From assembly GCF_014837045.1 (NCBI RefSeq), contig NZ_JACSPR010000005.1, forward strand, positions 1 to 46,089: DNA of 46,089 nucleotides, in the 5' to 3' direction. The position numbers and the translations under genes are program-made. Shown here one piece after another: positions 19,671-29,003 of the stretch. Under the pieces are notes generated by a model. That model saw only the letters and a list, made by a program, of their open reading frames with translations, was not told the origin of the DNA and did not search any database. This stretch comes from Corynebacterium gallinarum (GTDB lineage Bacteria; Actinomycetota; Actinomycetes; Mycobacteriales; Mycobacteriaceae). Positions within the stretch are counted from its first letter, which is position 1. Each line of letters opens with the position of its first letter.

Positions 19671-19712
19671 ACCCCGTATCCCCACCATCAGAAGGGGGGA
19701 TACGGGGTTTAT
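19671..19712. terminator. Bidirectional terminator between DUF4193 and DUF3093 genes
   Basis: Perfect 13-bp inverted repeat ACCCCGTATCCCC (19671-19683) and GGGGATACGGGGT (19696-19708), followed by TTAT on the plus strand. It lies between convergent genes. Confidence 0.82.
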
Positions 19713-19735
19713 GTGACTCCGGAGCCTATGAGAAG

Positions 19736-20287
19736 TTACGAGAAGTCGGCCAGGGCGTCGTCCGCCTGGTCGGGGACGAAGGCACGCAGCAGGGCCTCGG
19801 GGTCGTTGCAGCCGATCAACCAGTAGGGCGTGGGGTCATCCGGGTCATCGAGGACGAGCATGACCATCTCATGAACCCACCCGTGGGAGACCACGAAGGC
19901 GGCCGGGTCGAGCTGACGTCCCATGGCATTACGCTTGGCGGTCGCGGGAACCGCCAGTGAACGCGAGACCACATCATGCGGCAGATTCGCCTGGCCGGCG
20001 ATCAGCCAGCGTGTGCCGTCCCCATCCTCCTCGACCGTGATCACGGTCGAGGACAGGCGCAGCAGTACCCACGCCGCGAGGACCGACAGCACGATCGCCG
20101 GGATGTAGATCCACAGATCACCACGGTTCAGACTGAACTGGGCGGTCAGCAGTGCGACCAGGAGGGCCATCGCCAGCCACCAGTACCACGGGACCCACTG
20201 CCGTTCGCGGTAGATGATCCGGGTGCCCGGGGAATCGTCACCGGGACCATTGGGGTTCACAGAATCAGCGCGTTGGGAATCACTCAC
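19736..20287 (-). CDS. DUF3093 family membrane protein
   Basis: 183 aa. Two transmembrane helices around residues 34-75 (PWYWWLAMALLVALLTAQF, then WIYIPAIVLSVLAAWVLLRL) are followed by a soluble domain with RSLAVPATAKRNAMGRQLDP, typical of DUF3093. It is divergent from dut, as in related genomes. Function unknown. Confidence 0.87.
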   Translation of the reverse strand: MSDSQRADSVNPNGPGDDSPGTRIIYRERQWVPWYWWLAMALLVALLTAQFSLNRGDLWIYIPAIVLSVLAAWVLLRLSSTVITVEEDGDGTRWLIAGQANLPHDVVSRSLAVPATAKRNAMGRQLDPAAFVVSHGWVHEMVMLVLDDPDDPTPYWLIGCNDPEALLRAFVPDQADDALADFS

Positions 20288-20370
20288 AATAGGTGATCCT
20301 ATCTCACTGGTGGTGGTGCATCACCGTCCCGGTTGACTCGGCCGGGCAAACCCCTGCGTACCCTGATGGG

Positions 20371-20835
20371 GTGACTGAGAACCTGAACACCATCGACAGC
20401 GTCCGCCTCCTCCGCCTCGACCCGGATCTGCCCATGCCCCGTCGTGCACACCGTGGGGATGCCGGCGTGGATCTGCACTCCACCACCGATGTGGTCATCG
20501 CGCCGGGACACCGGGAACTGGTGGGCACCGGGGTCGCCATCGCCCTGCCCCTGGGCACCGTCGGGCTGATCCATCCCCGTTCTGGGCTCGCCGCCCGTGA
20601 GGGACTGAGCATTGTCAACGCACCCGGCACCGTGGATGCGGACTACAGGGGCGAGATCAAGGTGTGCCTGATCAACCTCGATCCCGACACCCCGATCACG
20701 ATCACCCGCGGTGACCGCATCGCGCAGCTGATCATCCAGCGGGTGGAGTTGGTGGACTTCATCGAGGTTGATGAACTGGATGAAACCATCCGGGGTGACC
20801 GGGGGCATGGATCCACCGGGATGCGGGCCAACTGA
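20371..20835 (+). CDS. dut: dUTP diphosphatase (dUTPase)
   Basis: Hydrolyses dUTP to dUMP, keeping uracil out of DNA and feeding dTMP synthesis. 154 aa, homotrimer family. All five motifs are present: [42 protein letters not shown] and [10 protein letters not shown]. The start is GTG 20371; TACCCT at 20359-20364 lies 6 bases before it with no RBS, so the mRNA is probably leaderless. The open frame before it has no family similarity. Confidence 0.94.
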   Translation: MTENLNTIDSVRLLRLDPDLPMPRRAHRGDAGVDLHSTTDVVIAPGHRELVGTGVAIALPLGTVGLIHPRSGLAAREGLSIVNAPGTVDADYRGEIKVCLINLDPDTPITITRGDRIAQLIIQRVELVDFIEVDELDETIRGDRGHGSTGMRAN

Positions 20836-21106
20836 CACAAGGACTGATCACGAAGGCCAGTCTTCCCACGCCGTTTCCACGCCCCGATAGGATGGGGCCG
20901 AAACACCTCAACCCTGTGGATCGCTCTCGGCCGGGCCCGGGTGTTTCCGGCTGGTTCCGGGGACGAAACCCGGGAAAGCGGTTACCGTGGGTGACGATAT
21001 CCGCATCATGCACATGGCCTGCACCCAACCACCCGCGGAGCGGGCCGGGCCATGGATGAGAAAAGTACAAGAAAAGTACGAGACAAGAAGGACCGGAAGG
21101 TAGATC

Positions 21107-21919
21107 ATGGCACTGTGGCCGTTTGGCAAGAAGAATGCATCAACCCCTGAGCAGCACGCCCAGGAGCAGGAAGAGCATTACAATGACGTCCCCTCCCAGG
21201 CCGAGCCGGACCAGACTTCACCAGCAGCAACCCCGGATGCGGGGGAGGACCGGCCCGATCCCATCCACGACGCTGTCACAGGCACCACCGGACCCTATGA
21301 CGCAGGCGAGGTGAGCATCGGGGATTTCGACTTCTCCGACTTCTCCAAGGGCCTGCTTGATCTGGGGTCCCTCCAGATTCCCCTGCCCATGCAGTCTGAG
21401 GTGCAGGTGGAGATGGGGGAGCAGGGGCCACGCATGCTCCACATCGTCACCCCGCACGGCCGTATCACCCCGGTGGCCTTCGCGGGCCGGACCTCCGCGG
21501 GACAGTGGCGTGAGGCCACCCGGGAGATCGCCGACGGCATGCGCAAGGACGGTCTCACCGTCCGTGTGGAACAGGGCCCGTGGGGCCGTGAGGTGGTCGG
21601 CGAGGCCAATGACCGTCTCATCCGCATTGCTGGCGTCGACGGTCCCCGGTGGATGCTCCGGATGACCATGATCAGCCCCGCTGACCGCGCGGATGCCATG
21701 CGGGAACTCGGGCATGAGGTCATCGCCCGCACCTTCGTCAACCGTGGTGATGCCCCCATCCTCGCGGGCAGCCCGCTGCCGGTGGCCCTGCCCCAGCAGT
21801 TCGCCGACCAGATCCAGCAGGCCATGGCAAAGCGTGCGCAGCAGCAGAAACAGAACGCCCAGCCGACGAATCAGCCCGGAGCAACCGGCGATACCGGAAA
21901 TGCCGGTCAGGCGGGGTAG
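21107..21919 (+). CDS. DUF3710 domain-containing protein
   Basis: 270 aa. It begins MALWPFGKKNAS, followed by a disordered region rich in Gln, Glu and Pro (residues 10-70). The DUF3710 core runs from about FSKGLLDLGSLQIPLPMQSE to HEVIARTFVNRGD. A C-terminal tail rich in Gln, Asn and Gly follows. It has an RBS GACCGGAAGGT upstream and a plausible TAGGAT -10 near 20887. DUF3710 next to dut is a conserved actinobacterial arrangement; function unknown. Confidence 0.87.
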   Translation: MALWPFGKKNASTPEQHAQEQEEHYNDVPSQAEPDQTSPAATPDAGEDRPDPIHDAVTGTTGPYDAGEVSIGDFDFSDFSKGLLDLGSLQIPLPMQSEVQVEMGEQGPRMLHIVTPHGRITPVAFAGRTSAGQWREATREIADGMRKDGLTVRVEQGPWGREVVGEANDRLIRIAGVDGPRWMLRMTMISPADRADAMRELGHEVIARTFVNRGDAPILAGSPLPVALPQQFADQIQQAMAKRAQQQKQNAQPTNQPGATGDTGNAGQAG

Positions 21920-22067
21920 TGTTGTCTGATCCGCAGCCTGGCGATGTTCAGCTATAAACTCGTCGGCCGCGGATGACCAACTTAACGGGGTGGCTGTCAC
22001 GGGTGTGGCCACCGGATCACACCGAGCACATGGCCCGTGGAGCAATGCCGAAGAAAGGGCAGGTCAC

Positions 22068-23333
22068 ATGTCTGACACCGCCGAACTGAACACCGATTCC
22101 ACCCCGGACCTCACCAAGGGGGACACCATCACCGTTGAGGTCACCCGCCCCGCACATGGCGGCGAGGGGATCGCACACCACGGGGGACGGGTCATCTTCG
22201 TCCGGGGAGGGTTCCCGGGTGATGATGTCGATGTCGAGATCACCCAGGTGAAGAAGCGGTTCGCGCGCGGTTTCGTGGTGCAGGTCAACTCGGCCTCCCC
22301 GCACCGTGTGGAGTCCCGGTGCCCTGCCGCGGCAGCCGGTGCCGGATGTTGCGACTACGCAGAACTCGCCCCGGGCGCCGAGCTCGATATCAAGTCCCGG
22401 ATCCTGACTGATCAGCTGGAGCGCATCGGTGGTCTCACGGACATCCCGACCCCGGAACTCATCGATCTCGAACCAGCCCAGGGGTGGCGCACCCGCGTCC
22501 GCCTCGGCGTCGACGCCTCCGGGCGCGCCGGTTTCCGCAAGGTGCGTTCGAACGACCTGGTCACCGACGTGGCCTGCTCCCAGGTGGTACCCGAGCTTAT
22601 CGACGGTCTGGTGGGTCCCGGTGCCCGGACCTTCACCCCAGACTCCGAGGTCATCGCCGCCATTGACGATCGTGGCGTGCGCACCGTCGTTGAGGTCAGG
22701 AAGGCCCCCCGTGGTCGCCGCGCCGAGACGATCCTGCACGTCCTCGAAGGCGACGGCCGCGTGGAGCAGACGGTCGGCGAGCACACCTGGACCTTCCCCG
22801 TCTCCGGTTTCTGGCAGGCACACACCAAGGCCCCCGGTGCCTACTCCGCATTCATCGGTGAGGTGCTGGATGGGGCCGAACTGACTGACGTCGATAAGCG
22901 TGGCCCGGTTGCCTGGGACCTGTACGGCGGTGTCGGCCTGTTCGTGCCGGTGATCAACCGCGCACTGGGTGCGCACGTGCACTCCGTGGAGCTGTCCGAG
23001 GGATCCGCCGAGGCCGGGGATGATGCCCTGGTCGGCCTGCCGGTCACCTTCCACGCCGGTCGTGTGGAATCCGTCACCTCCCAGCTGCCCAAACCACACG
23101 TGGTGGTGCTCGACCCACCCCGCACCGGCGCAGGTTCCGATGTGGTGGCCACCATCGCGGAGGCGAAACCCCAGCTGGTCATCCACATCGGATGCGACCC
23201 GGCGACCTTCGCCCGGGATGTCGCGGACTGGTCCGCCGGCGGATACACCCTCAACCGCCTCGCCGTGTTCAATGCCTTCCCCGGAACCCACCACTATGAA
23301 ACCATCGGTGTGTTCACCAGGAAGTCGGCATAG
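22068..23333 (+). CDS. TRAM-domain class I RNA m5U methyltransferase (TrmA/RlmD-like)
   Basis: SAM-dependent uracil-C5 methyltransferase of the RumA/TrmA type, acting on tRNA or 23S rRNA. 421 aa from ATG 22068, with GGGCAGG upstream. The N-terminal TRAM domain is at about residues 18-75. A Cys cluster (SRCPAAAAGAGCCDYAEL) could ligate an Fe-S centre. SAM motif region WDLYGGVGLF, DPPRTGAG, and the catalytic Cys in IHIGCDPATFARD. Target base unresolved. Confidence 0.87.
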   Translation: MSDTAELNTDSTPDLTKGDTITVEVTRPAHGGEGIAHHGGRVIFVRGGFPGDDVDVEITQVKKRFARGFVVQVNSASPHRVESRCPAAAAGAGCCDYAELAPGAELDIKSRILTDQLERIGGLTDIPTPELIDLEPAQGWRTRVRLGVDASGRAGFRKVRSNDLVTDVACSQVVPELIDGLVGPGARTFTPDSEVIAAIDDRGVRTVVEVRKAPRGRRAETILHVLEGDGRVEQTVGEHTWTFPVSGFWQAHTKAPGAYSAFIGEVLDGAELTDVDKRGPVAWDLYGGVGLFVPVINRALGAHVHSVELSEGSAEAGDDALVGLPVTFHAGRVESVTSQLPKPHVVVLDPPRTGAGSDVVATIAEAKPQLVIHIGCDPATFARDVADWSAGGYTLNRLAVFNAFPGTHHYETIGVFTRKSA

Positions 23334-23543
23334 CGCGTCCGTGAGGACACCGGAGTCAGTCGATGACAGTGGTTTGGCACCCCACGGAGTAAGATGGCTC
23401 CAACAGCACAGGCGATCATGTCCCACCCGCTGCACAGCGGGTTCCGTGACACGATCGCCTGCACACATACCCACAGGTGCACCCAGCACCTTCCAGATGA
23501 ATACACGTCCACTTCCGAGAGCAAAGGTGTCTGACTCACGCCC

Positions 23544-25454
23544 ATGGGAATCCTGAACAGTATTTCAACGCCTGCGGACCTGAAGGCCCTTGCAGAAGAG
23601 GACCTGGAGGTGCTGGCGGGGGAGATTCGCAGCTTTCTCGTCGACAAGGTTGCGGCCACCGGTGGTCATCTCGGTCCCAACCTCGGTGTGGTCGAACTGA
23701 CCATCGGTCTCCACCGGGTGTTCGATTCCCCCCATGAACCGATTATCTTCGATACCTCGCACCAGTCGTATGTGCACAAGATCCTCACCGGCCGTGGCGA
23801 TGCCTTCGACACGCTGCGCCAGAAGGATGGTCTGTCCGGCTACACCAGCCGCGCGGAAAGCGAACATGACTGGACCGAGTCCTCTCATGCTTCCGCCGCC
23901 CTGTCGTATGCCGACGGCATGTCCAAGGCGTTCCAGCTCGACGGGGACACCGACCGCAATGTGGTTGCCGTCGTCGGCGACGGTGCCCTCACCGGTGGTA
24001 TGTGCTGGGAGGCCCTGAACAACATCGCAGCGGGCAAGGACCGCAACGTGGTGGTCGTGGTCAATGACAACGGCCGCAGCTACTCACCGACCATCGGTGG
24101 TTTCGCCGAGAACCTCGCGCAGCTGCGCATGGAACCGTTCTATGACCGCGTCATGGAACAGGGCAAGTCCACCCTGAAGTCCATGGGGTGGGTGGGCGAA
24201 CGCACCTTCGAGGCGCTCCACGCCTTCAAGGAGGGTGTGAAGAGCACCGTCATCCCCACCGAGATGTTCCCGGAACTGGGCATGAAATACATCGGCCCCG
24301 TCAACGGTCATGACCAGAAGGCCGTGGACAACGCCCTGGCCTACGCCCGTGACTTCGAGGGTCCGATCATCGTCCACCTGGTCACGGAGAAGGGCCGCGG
24401 GTACGCCCCCGCCGAGCGCGACCTGGATGAGCTCATGCACGCCACCGGCGTGATGGACCCGCGCACCGGCATCCCGGTGACGGCCTCCAAACCCGGATGG
24501 ACCGCGGCTTTCAGTGAGGAACTGGTCAGGCTCGGTGGCCAGCGCGAGGATATCGTCGCCATCACCGCCGCCATGGCTGGCCCGACCGGACTGGCCAAGT
24601 TCGCCGCGAACTTCCCCACACGTTTCTACGATGTGGGCATCGCGGAACAGCATGCCCTCACCTCGGCCGCCGGCCTGGCCCTGGCTGGTAAACACCCGGT
24701 GGTGGCTATCTACTCCACCTTCCTCAACCGTGCCTTCGACCAGCTGCTCATGGACGTGGCCCTGCTGAACCTGCCGGTCACCGTCGTGCTGGATCGTTCG
24801 GGTGTCACCGGCAGCGATGGAGCAAGCCATAACGGTGTCTGGGACCTGGCGCTGACCTCCATTGTCCCCGGCATCCGCGTGGCGGCCCCACGTGATGAGA
24901 ACACCCTCCGGGAACTGCTCGGTGAGGCCGTCGACATCAACGACGGTCCCACCGTCGTCCGTTTCCCCAAGGGCGATCTGCCCGCACCAATCGAGGCCAT
25001 CGAGACCGTGAAAGACGGGGTGGACATCCTGGCGTACCTGGAAGCCACCCCGGCATCGGAGGATGCCCCGGATATCCTCATCGTGGCGGTGGGGGAGCGT
25101 GCCACCCTCGCCCTGGAACTGGGTGGACGCCTGGTTGCCGCGGGCGCCAACGTCACCGTTGTGGACCCCCGGTGGGTCATCCCGATCCCGCAGTCCCTGG
25201 TGGCGCTCACCGCTGACCATGACCTGGTGATCACCATCGAGGACGGTGTCATCCACGGTGGTGTCGGATCCCTGCTCTCCGATGCGCTCAACGCAGCGGA
25301 GGTGGACACCCCACGCCGTCAGGTGGCGGTGCCCCAGAAATTCCTCGACCACGCCAGCCGCGGGCAGGTTCTGCTGGACCACGACCTGGACATCGACAGC
25401 GTGGAGAAAACCGCACTGGGCTGGATGGACCGGTTGTTCGGCGAGGGGAACTAA
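23544..25454 (+). CDS. dxs: 1-deoxy-D-xylulose-5-phosphate synthase
   Basis: First enzyme of the MEP isoprenoid pathway: pyruvate + glyceraldehyde-3-P to DXP, thiamine-diphosphate dependent, cytosolic homodimer. 636 aa, full length. N-terminal signature [20 protein letters not shown]. The ThDP motif begins GDGALTGG and continues to NDNGRSYSP. The transketolase pyrimidine domain contains [20 protein letters not shown], followed by [20 protein letters not shown]. The C-terminal transketolase domain is complete. Convergent with rnd, 9 bases between the stops. Confidence 0.96.
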   Translation: MGILNSISTPADLKALAEEDLEVLAGEIRSFLVDKVAATGGHLGPNLGVVELTIGLHRVFDSPHEPIIFDTSHQSYVHKILTGRGDAFDTLRQKDGLSGYTSRAESEHDWTESSHASAALSYADGMSKAFQLDGDTDRNVVAVVGDGALTGGMCWEALNNIAAGKDRNVVVVVNDNGRSYSPTIGGFAENLAQLRMEPFYDRVMEQGKSTLKSMGWVGERTFEALHAFKEGVKSTVIPTEMFPELGMKYIGPVNGHDQKAVDNALAYARDFEGPIIVHLVTEKGRGYAPAERDLDELMHATGVMDPRTGIPVTASKPGWTAAFSEELVRLGGQREDIVAITAAMAGPTGLAKFAANFPTRFYDVGIAEQHALTSAAGLALAGKHPVVAIYSTFLNRAFDQLLMDVALLNLPVTVVLDRSGVTGSDGASHNGVWDLALTSIVPGIRVAAPRDENTLRELLGEAVDINDGPTVVRFPKGDLPAPIEAIETVKDGVDILAYLEATPASEDAPDILIVAVGERATLALELGGRLVAAGANVTVVDPRWVIPIPQSLVALTADHDLVITIEDGVIHGGVGSLLSDALNAAEVDTPRRQVAVPQKFLDHASRGQVLLDHDLDIDSVEKTALGWMDRLFGEGN

Positions 25455-25468
25455 CGAGGGGAACTAAC
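25443..25468. repeat. Tandem 13-bp duplication at the dxs/rnd junction
   Basis: GAGGGGAACTAAC occurs twice head-to-tail (25443-25455 and 25456-25468). The first copy carries the dxs TAA stop (25452-25454) and the second the complement of the rnd TAG stop (25464-25466). Confidence 0.9.
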
Positions 25469-26687
25469 CCCGCCTGTTCCCCCGGAGCAGGGCATCGACG
25501 AGGATCGGTGACACCTGTTCCACCTGCCATGGGCGTACCCCGTAATCACGGAGTGCGCCCATCAGACTGTCCTGATCGTGGATCTCCCCGGTGTTGGTAG
25601 CCATCCACACCACGGCCCGCAGTGCCGCCGGCTGGAAGAGGTTCTCACCGGGGATGTTCAGCTCAGCCCCGAGATCATCAATGTCCGCGCGGATCCCCTG
25701 GAGAATCTCATACTCATCCGGGTGGAAGGAGCTCCAGTACCGGCGGTCGGGCACACCATCGGGGCGGGTCAGTGGCCGTGGCCAGGTGTGTCGCGGCGAG
25801 GCCAGCGCCCGGTTAATGATGCGCATCCACCGCTTCACCATCCCGGCGTTCCGGCCTGGGAACCCCTTCACCCGTGCCAGCTCCGCGTAGTTTTTGGGCA
25901 GGGTGCGGGCGGTTTCCACGATGACCTTGTTGGGAAGTACCCGGCCAGCTGCCAGATCACGGTCGGCGGCGGCACTGTCGCGTGCCATCCACATGTCACG
26001 GGCCACCACCAGCTGCTCCGGCCGTTTCAGGGTGCCCACACCCTTCATATCGGTCCAGCTGAGGGTGGGTGCCTCGGTGACATCGGCGAACTGGGTGCGG
26101 ATGTGCTCGAATTCCTGTTCCGCCCAGCCGAGTTTGCCCTGGTTGTCCAGGATCTCGGCCATGACATCAGCGAGTTCCAGCAGCATCTCCACATCGAGGG
26201 CGGCATAGTTCAGCCATTCCTCCGGGAGGGGGCGTTTCGACCAGTCCTCGGCGCCATGGCCTTTGAGCAGATGCAGGTCGAAGATCTGCTCCACCATGGC
26301 GGCGAGGTTGACCAGCTCGAAACCGGCGAGCCGGCCCGCCAGTTCAGTGTCGAAGAGGGTGCCGGGACGCAGATCCAGCCAGGCCAGGCTCGGCAGGTCC
26401 GTGGCGGCGGCGTGGATGATCCACTCCTGTCCGTTGAGGACGGGACCAAGCGAGCGGGAGAGTTCCGGACGGTGGGACTCCGGATCGAAAAGGAGAGTTC
26501 CTGCACCCCTGCGACGGATCTGGATGAGAAACGCCCGGTCATCGTAACGGAAACCGGACGCCCTTTCTGTGTCGATTGCGAAGGGCCCTGAACCACCTGC
26601 CAGCACATCTGCCGCCGCCTCGAACTGGGCGGGGGTGGTGAGCAGCGGTGGGGTGCCGTCGCGGGGTTGGAGTAAGTCGGAGGCCAT
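25464..26687 (-). CDS. rnd: Ribonuclease D (HRDC domain)
   Basis: 3'-5' exoribonuclease of the DEDD superfamily, for tRNA and stable RNA 3' processing. 407 aa from ATG 26687; the GTG at 26705, abutting the DUF3000 stop, is an alternative. Exo I motif is FAIDTERASGF, exo II is the DTELAGRLAGFE region, exo III is NYAALDVEMLLELADVM. The HRDC domain covers about residues 215-290. It lies directly downstream of the DUF3000 gene, as in other actinobacteria. Confidence 0.92.
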   Translation of the reverse strand: MASDLLQPRDGTPPLLTTPAQFEAAADVLAGGSGPFAIDTERASGFRYDDRAFLIQIRRRGAGTLLFDPESHRPELSRSLGPVLNGQEWIIHAAATDLPSLAWLDLRPGTLFDTELAGRLAGFELVNLAAMVEQIFDLHLLKGHGAEDWSKRPLPEEWLNYAALDVEMLLELADVMAEILDNQGKLGWAEQEFEHIRTQFADVTEAPTLSWTDMKGVGTLKRPEQLVVARDMWMARDSAAADRDLAAGRVLPNKVIVETARTLPKNYAELARVKGFPGRNAGMVKRWMRIINRALASPRHTWPRPLTRPDGVPDRRYWSSFHPDEYEILQGIRADIDDLGAELNIPGENLFQPAALRAVVWMATNTGEIHDQDSLMGALRDYGVRPWQVEQVSPILVDALLRGNRRG

Positions 26688-26705
26688 GCCTACCAATTTA
26701 CCCAC

Positions 26706-27323
26706 CTAGCGGTGGAGTTCAGTCACGCCCTCCGGTGGAAGACCGGCCACGGAGGCGAGCACGGTGGCGAAAGCCTCCACATGGGTCGTGAGATCGTTGC
26801 CGGTAGCGGTCCAGGAGGCCCGCATCTCCAACTGGTACGCACTCGGTGGGCCACCGATCTCACCGAACCTGACGGAGGTGGTGGATGTCACCGTTCCTCC
26901 AAGGTTGGTGTGTTCCGCACCGCTGCGGGACAGCCCCTCGGTGAGCCACTGCCATGCCACCTCCGGCAGAAGGGGATCGGAGGCCACCGCGTGGTCCATG
27001 TCGGCCTGGATGTAGGCAACCAGGCGCATGGTGCCCTCCCAGGCCTCCTCGGCACCCGGGTCGTGGAGGAGGATGAGTCGGCCGAAGGAGTCACCGTCGC
27101 TGTCCTGGGCGACGATCTCCTGATCGTCGGCGACGTTGACCTCAAGGCCGATGGCGTGGGAGAACGGGGCCAGACGCTGGGGAGGTCTGATCGTACCCAG
27201 GGTGATTTCGGGGCGCAGGCGTGCTCGGTGCATGGACTCCACCGCCTCGGAGAACTCGGCGGGGGTGCCCTCAGCCTGGCCGGCTGGTGTCTTGTGCTGA
27301 GAGGTCGCTTCGGAATCGATCAC
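26706..27323 (-). CDS. DUF3000 family protein
   Basis: 205 aa. The segment AVESMHRARLRPEITLGTIR and the tail VEAFATVLASVAGLPPEGVT match actinobacterial DUF3000, which usually precedes rnd. Soluble, with no membrane segment and no catalytic motif recognised. Its TAG is adjacent to rnd, so the two form one operon. Function unknown. Confidence 0.87.
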   Translation of the reverse strand: MIDSEATSQHKTPAGQAEGTPAEFSEAVESMHRARLRPEITLGTIRPPQRLAPFSHAIGLEVNVADDQEIVAQDSDGDSFGRLILLHDPGAEEAWEGTMRLVAYIQADMDHAVASDPLLPEVAWQWLTEGLSRSGAEHTNLGGTVTSTTSVRFGEIGGPPSAYQLEMRASWTATGNDLTTHVEAFATVLASVAGLPPEGVTELHR

Positions 27324-27755
27324 AGGTTGAAACTTACTGGGGCGCGGTTGCAGTAGGGGGAGGCGCGCCGTTTAACCGGCTTTTCACGAGAATATGTGTG
27401 ATGCCGGAAGGGTTCCGTACAACCGGTCAGAAAATAGCTGTGAAATCCGGTCAGTCGGGCGAATATTCCCTATTTGGGGGGTGATGCCACATGAGACGGC
27501 GATCAAACTTATGATGGATGTGTTGGTGCGTGTTTTTCACGGGGATCCGACCGGTGGTGTCGCCACCGGAAGGGCTCCCGGTCAACGTCCGCCGAAGGCG
27601 CAACCAGCAGTGTCTTCTGTGAGGTCTTCCTGGGTTCCTGGTTTCAGGGGCACACAGACGGGGCCACTGCCTGAACCGTGGCGGTCCGCACCACGATTCA
27701 TCCGCTATCGGATCAGCATTGTCCACAATGCTGATCCATGAAAGGAAGACAACCT
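27324..27755. promoter_or_regulatory. Intergenic region upstream of hemQ with 28-bp palindrome
   Basis: 432 bases between divergent DUF3000 and hemQ. The left half (27365-27500) is AT-rich and should hold the divergent promoters. At 27710-27737 a perfect inverted repeat, GGATCAGCATTG, spacer TCCA, CAATGCTGATCC, ends just before the hemQ RBS (AAAGGAAG, 27739-27747). It could be an operator or an mRNA hairpin controlling hemQ translation. Confidence 0.6.
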
Positions 27756-28457
27756 GTGAGTGAGCTCGACTACGACAAGCTCAATGACGTGCAGCGCTAC
27801 ACCCAGTGGGCGGTGTTTCGTGCCATTCCCGGTTCCCTGGATGATGACCGCACCGCGGTGATCGAACAGGCCCGTGAATTCTTCACCAACCTCGTCAACG
27901 AGGGCAAGGTGGTCATCCGGGGTATCTACAATGCCACCGGTCTGCGCGCTGAGGCGGATTACATGATCTGGTGGCACGCGGAGGAGTTCGACGAACTCCA
28001 GAAGGCGTTCGCCGATTTCCGTCGCACCACCATCCTGGGACAGGTCTCCGAGGTGTTCTGGATCGGTAACGGTATCCACCGCCCCTCCGAGTTCAACAAG
28101 CAGCACCTCCCCGCCTTCATCATGGGCGAGGAGCCGAGGAAGTGGATGACGGTCTACCCCTTCGTCCGTTCCTACGACTGGTACATCCTGGAGCCGGCCA
28201 AGCGCGGTCGCATCCTGGCCGAGCACGGCAAGGCTGCCGCGGATTTCGCTGATGTCCGCGCCAACACCGTCAGTGCCTTCTCCCTGGGTGACTACGAGTG
28301 GATGCTCGCCTTCGAGGCGGATAAGATGCACCGCATCGTCGACCTGATGCACAAGATGCGTTACACCGAGGCGCGCATGCATGTGCGTGAGGAACTCCCG
28401 TTCGTCTCCGGCTACCGCGTCGAGGACATTGCCGAGCTGATTGAGGTTCTTCCCTAA
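27756..28457 (+). CDS. hemQ: Coproheme decarboxylase HemQ (chlorite dismutase family)
   Basis: Last step of the coproporphyrin-dependent heme pathway of Gram-positives: H2O2-dependent decarboxylation of Fe-coproporphyrin III to heme b. 233 aa from GTG 27756 (VSELDYDKLND) with a strong RBS. Actinobacterial landmarks are VYPFVRSYDWYIL, with the candidate catalytic Tyr, and ILAEHGKAAADF, with the probable proximal His. A 12-bp-arm palindrome sits just upstream. It is followed by a strong terminator shared with convergent msrB. Confidence 0.93.
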   Translation: MSELDYDKLNDVQRYTQWAVFRAIPGSLDDDRTAVIEQAREFFTNLVNEGKVVIRGIYNATGLRAEADYMIWWHAEEFDELQKAFADFRRTTILGQVSEVFWIGNGIHRPSEFNKQHLPAFIMGEEPRKWMTVYPFVRSYDWYILEPAKRGRILAEHGKAAADFADVRANTVSAFSLGDYEWMLAFEADKMHRIVDLMHKMRYTEARMHVREELPFVSGYRVEDIAELIEVLP

Positions 28458-28476
28458 CCACCCGGCTGCAATAATC

Positions 28477-28518
28477 AACACCCCGGTCGGCACCATTCAT
28501 GGTGCCGGCCGGGGTGTT
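28477..28518. terminator. Strong bidirectional terminator, hemQ / msrB
   Basis: 18-bp stem: arm AACACCCCGGTCGGCACC (28477-28494), loop ATTCAT, arm 28501-28518 complementary except for one T-G pair, followed by GTCTTATT. It lies between convergent hemQ and msrB. Confidence 0.88.
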
Positions 28519-28547
28519 GTCTTATTCCGTGTGCCTGGATCCGGGCC

Positions 28548-28961
28548 CTAGTTGGAAACCGGCTTCTCCTCCAGGCGCAGGGAGATGGAGTTGATGCAGT
28601 AGCGCAGGTCGGTGGGGGTGTTGAAACCCTCGCCCTCGAACACGTGGCCCATGTGGGAGCCACAGTTGGCGCAGAGCACCTCGATGCGGCGCATGCCCAG
28701 GGACAGATCCTCCTTCTCGATGATCTTGTCCTTGGCCAGCGGGGAGAAGAAGGACGGCCAGCCGCAGTGGGCATCGAACTTCTCGGTGGAACGGAACAGT
28801 TCCTCGCCGCAGGCGCGGCAGCTGTACACACCCTCGGTGGTGGTGTCGGTGTACTCGCCGACGTGCGGAGCCTCGGTGCCGGCCTGGCGCAGCACGCGGT
28901 ATTCCTCCGGATTGAGGCGTTCGCGCCATTGTGCATCGGTGATCAGCTTGAAGTCAGTCAT
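28548..28961 (-). CDS. msrB: Peptide methionine-(R)-S-oxide reductase
   Basis: Repairs oxidised methionine (R epimer) in proteins. 137 aa, typical length. Zinc-binding CxxC pairs in YSCRACGEELF and VLCANCGSHMG. GWPSFFSPL and the catalytic Cys in LRYCINSISL near the C-terminus. RBS AGAGGA upstream of ATG 28961. It is 42 bases downstream of aftC. Confidence 0.94.
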   Translation of the reverse strand: MTDFKLITDAQWRERLNPEEYRVLRQAGTEAPHVGEYTDTTTEGVYSCRACGEELFRSTEKFDAHCGWPSFFSPLAKDKIIEKEDLSLGMRRIEVLCANCGSHMGHVFEGEGFNTPTDLRYCINSISLRLEEKPVSN

Positions 28962-29003
28962 GGTGTCCTCTCGTGGTTGTGGATGATCTTCCTGGAATAC
29001 CCG

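Noticed and set aside
20293..20370. Longer N-terminus for dUTPase starting at ATG 20293
   Set aside because: The extra residues ([17 protein letters not shown]) do not fit the family; GTG 20371 with a -10 just upstream fits better.
23334..23543. Thiamine (TPP) riboswitch before dxs
   Set aside because: I looked for the conserved TPP-box elements (CUGAGA, ACCUGA) in order and did not find them.
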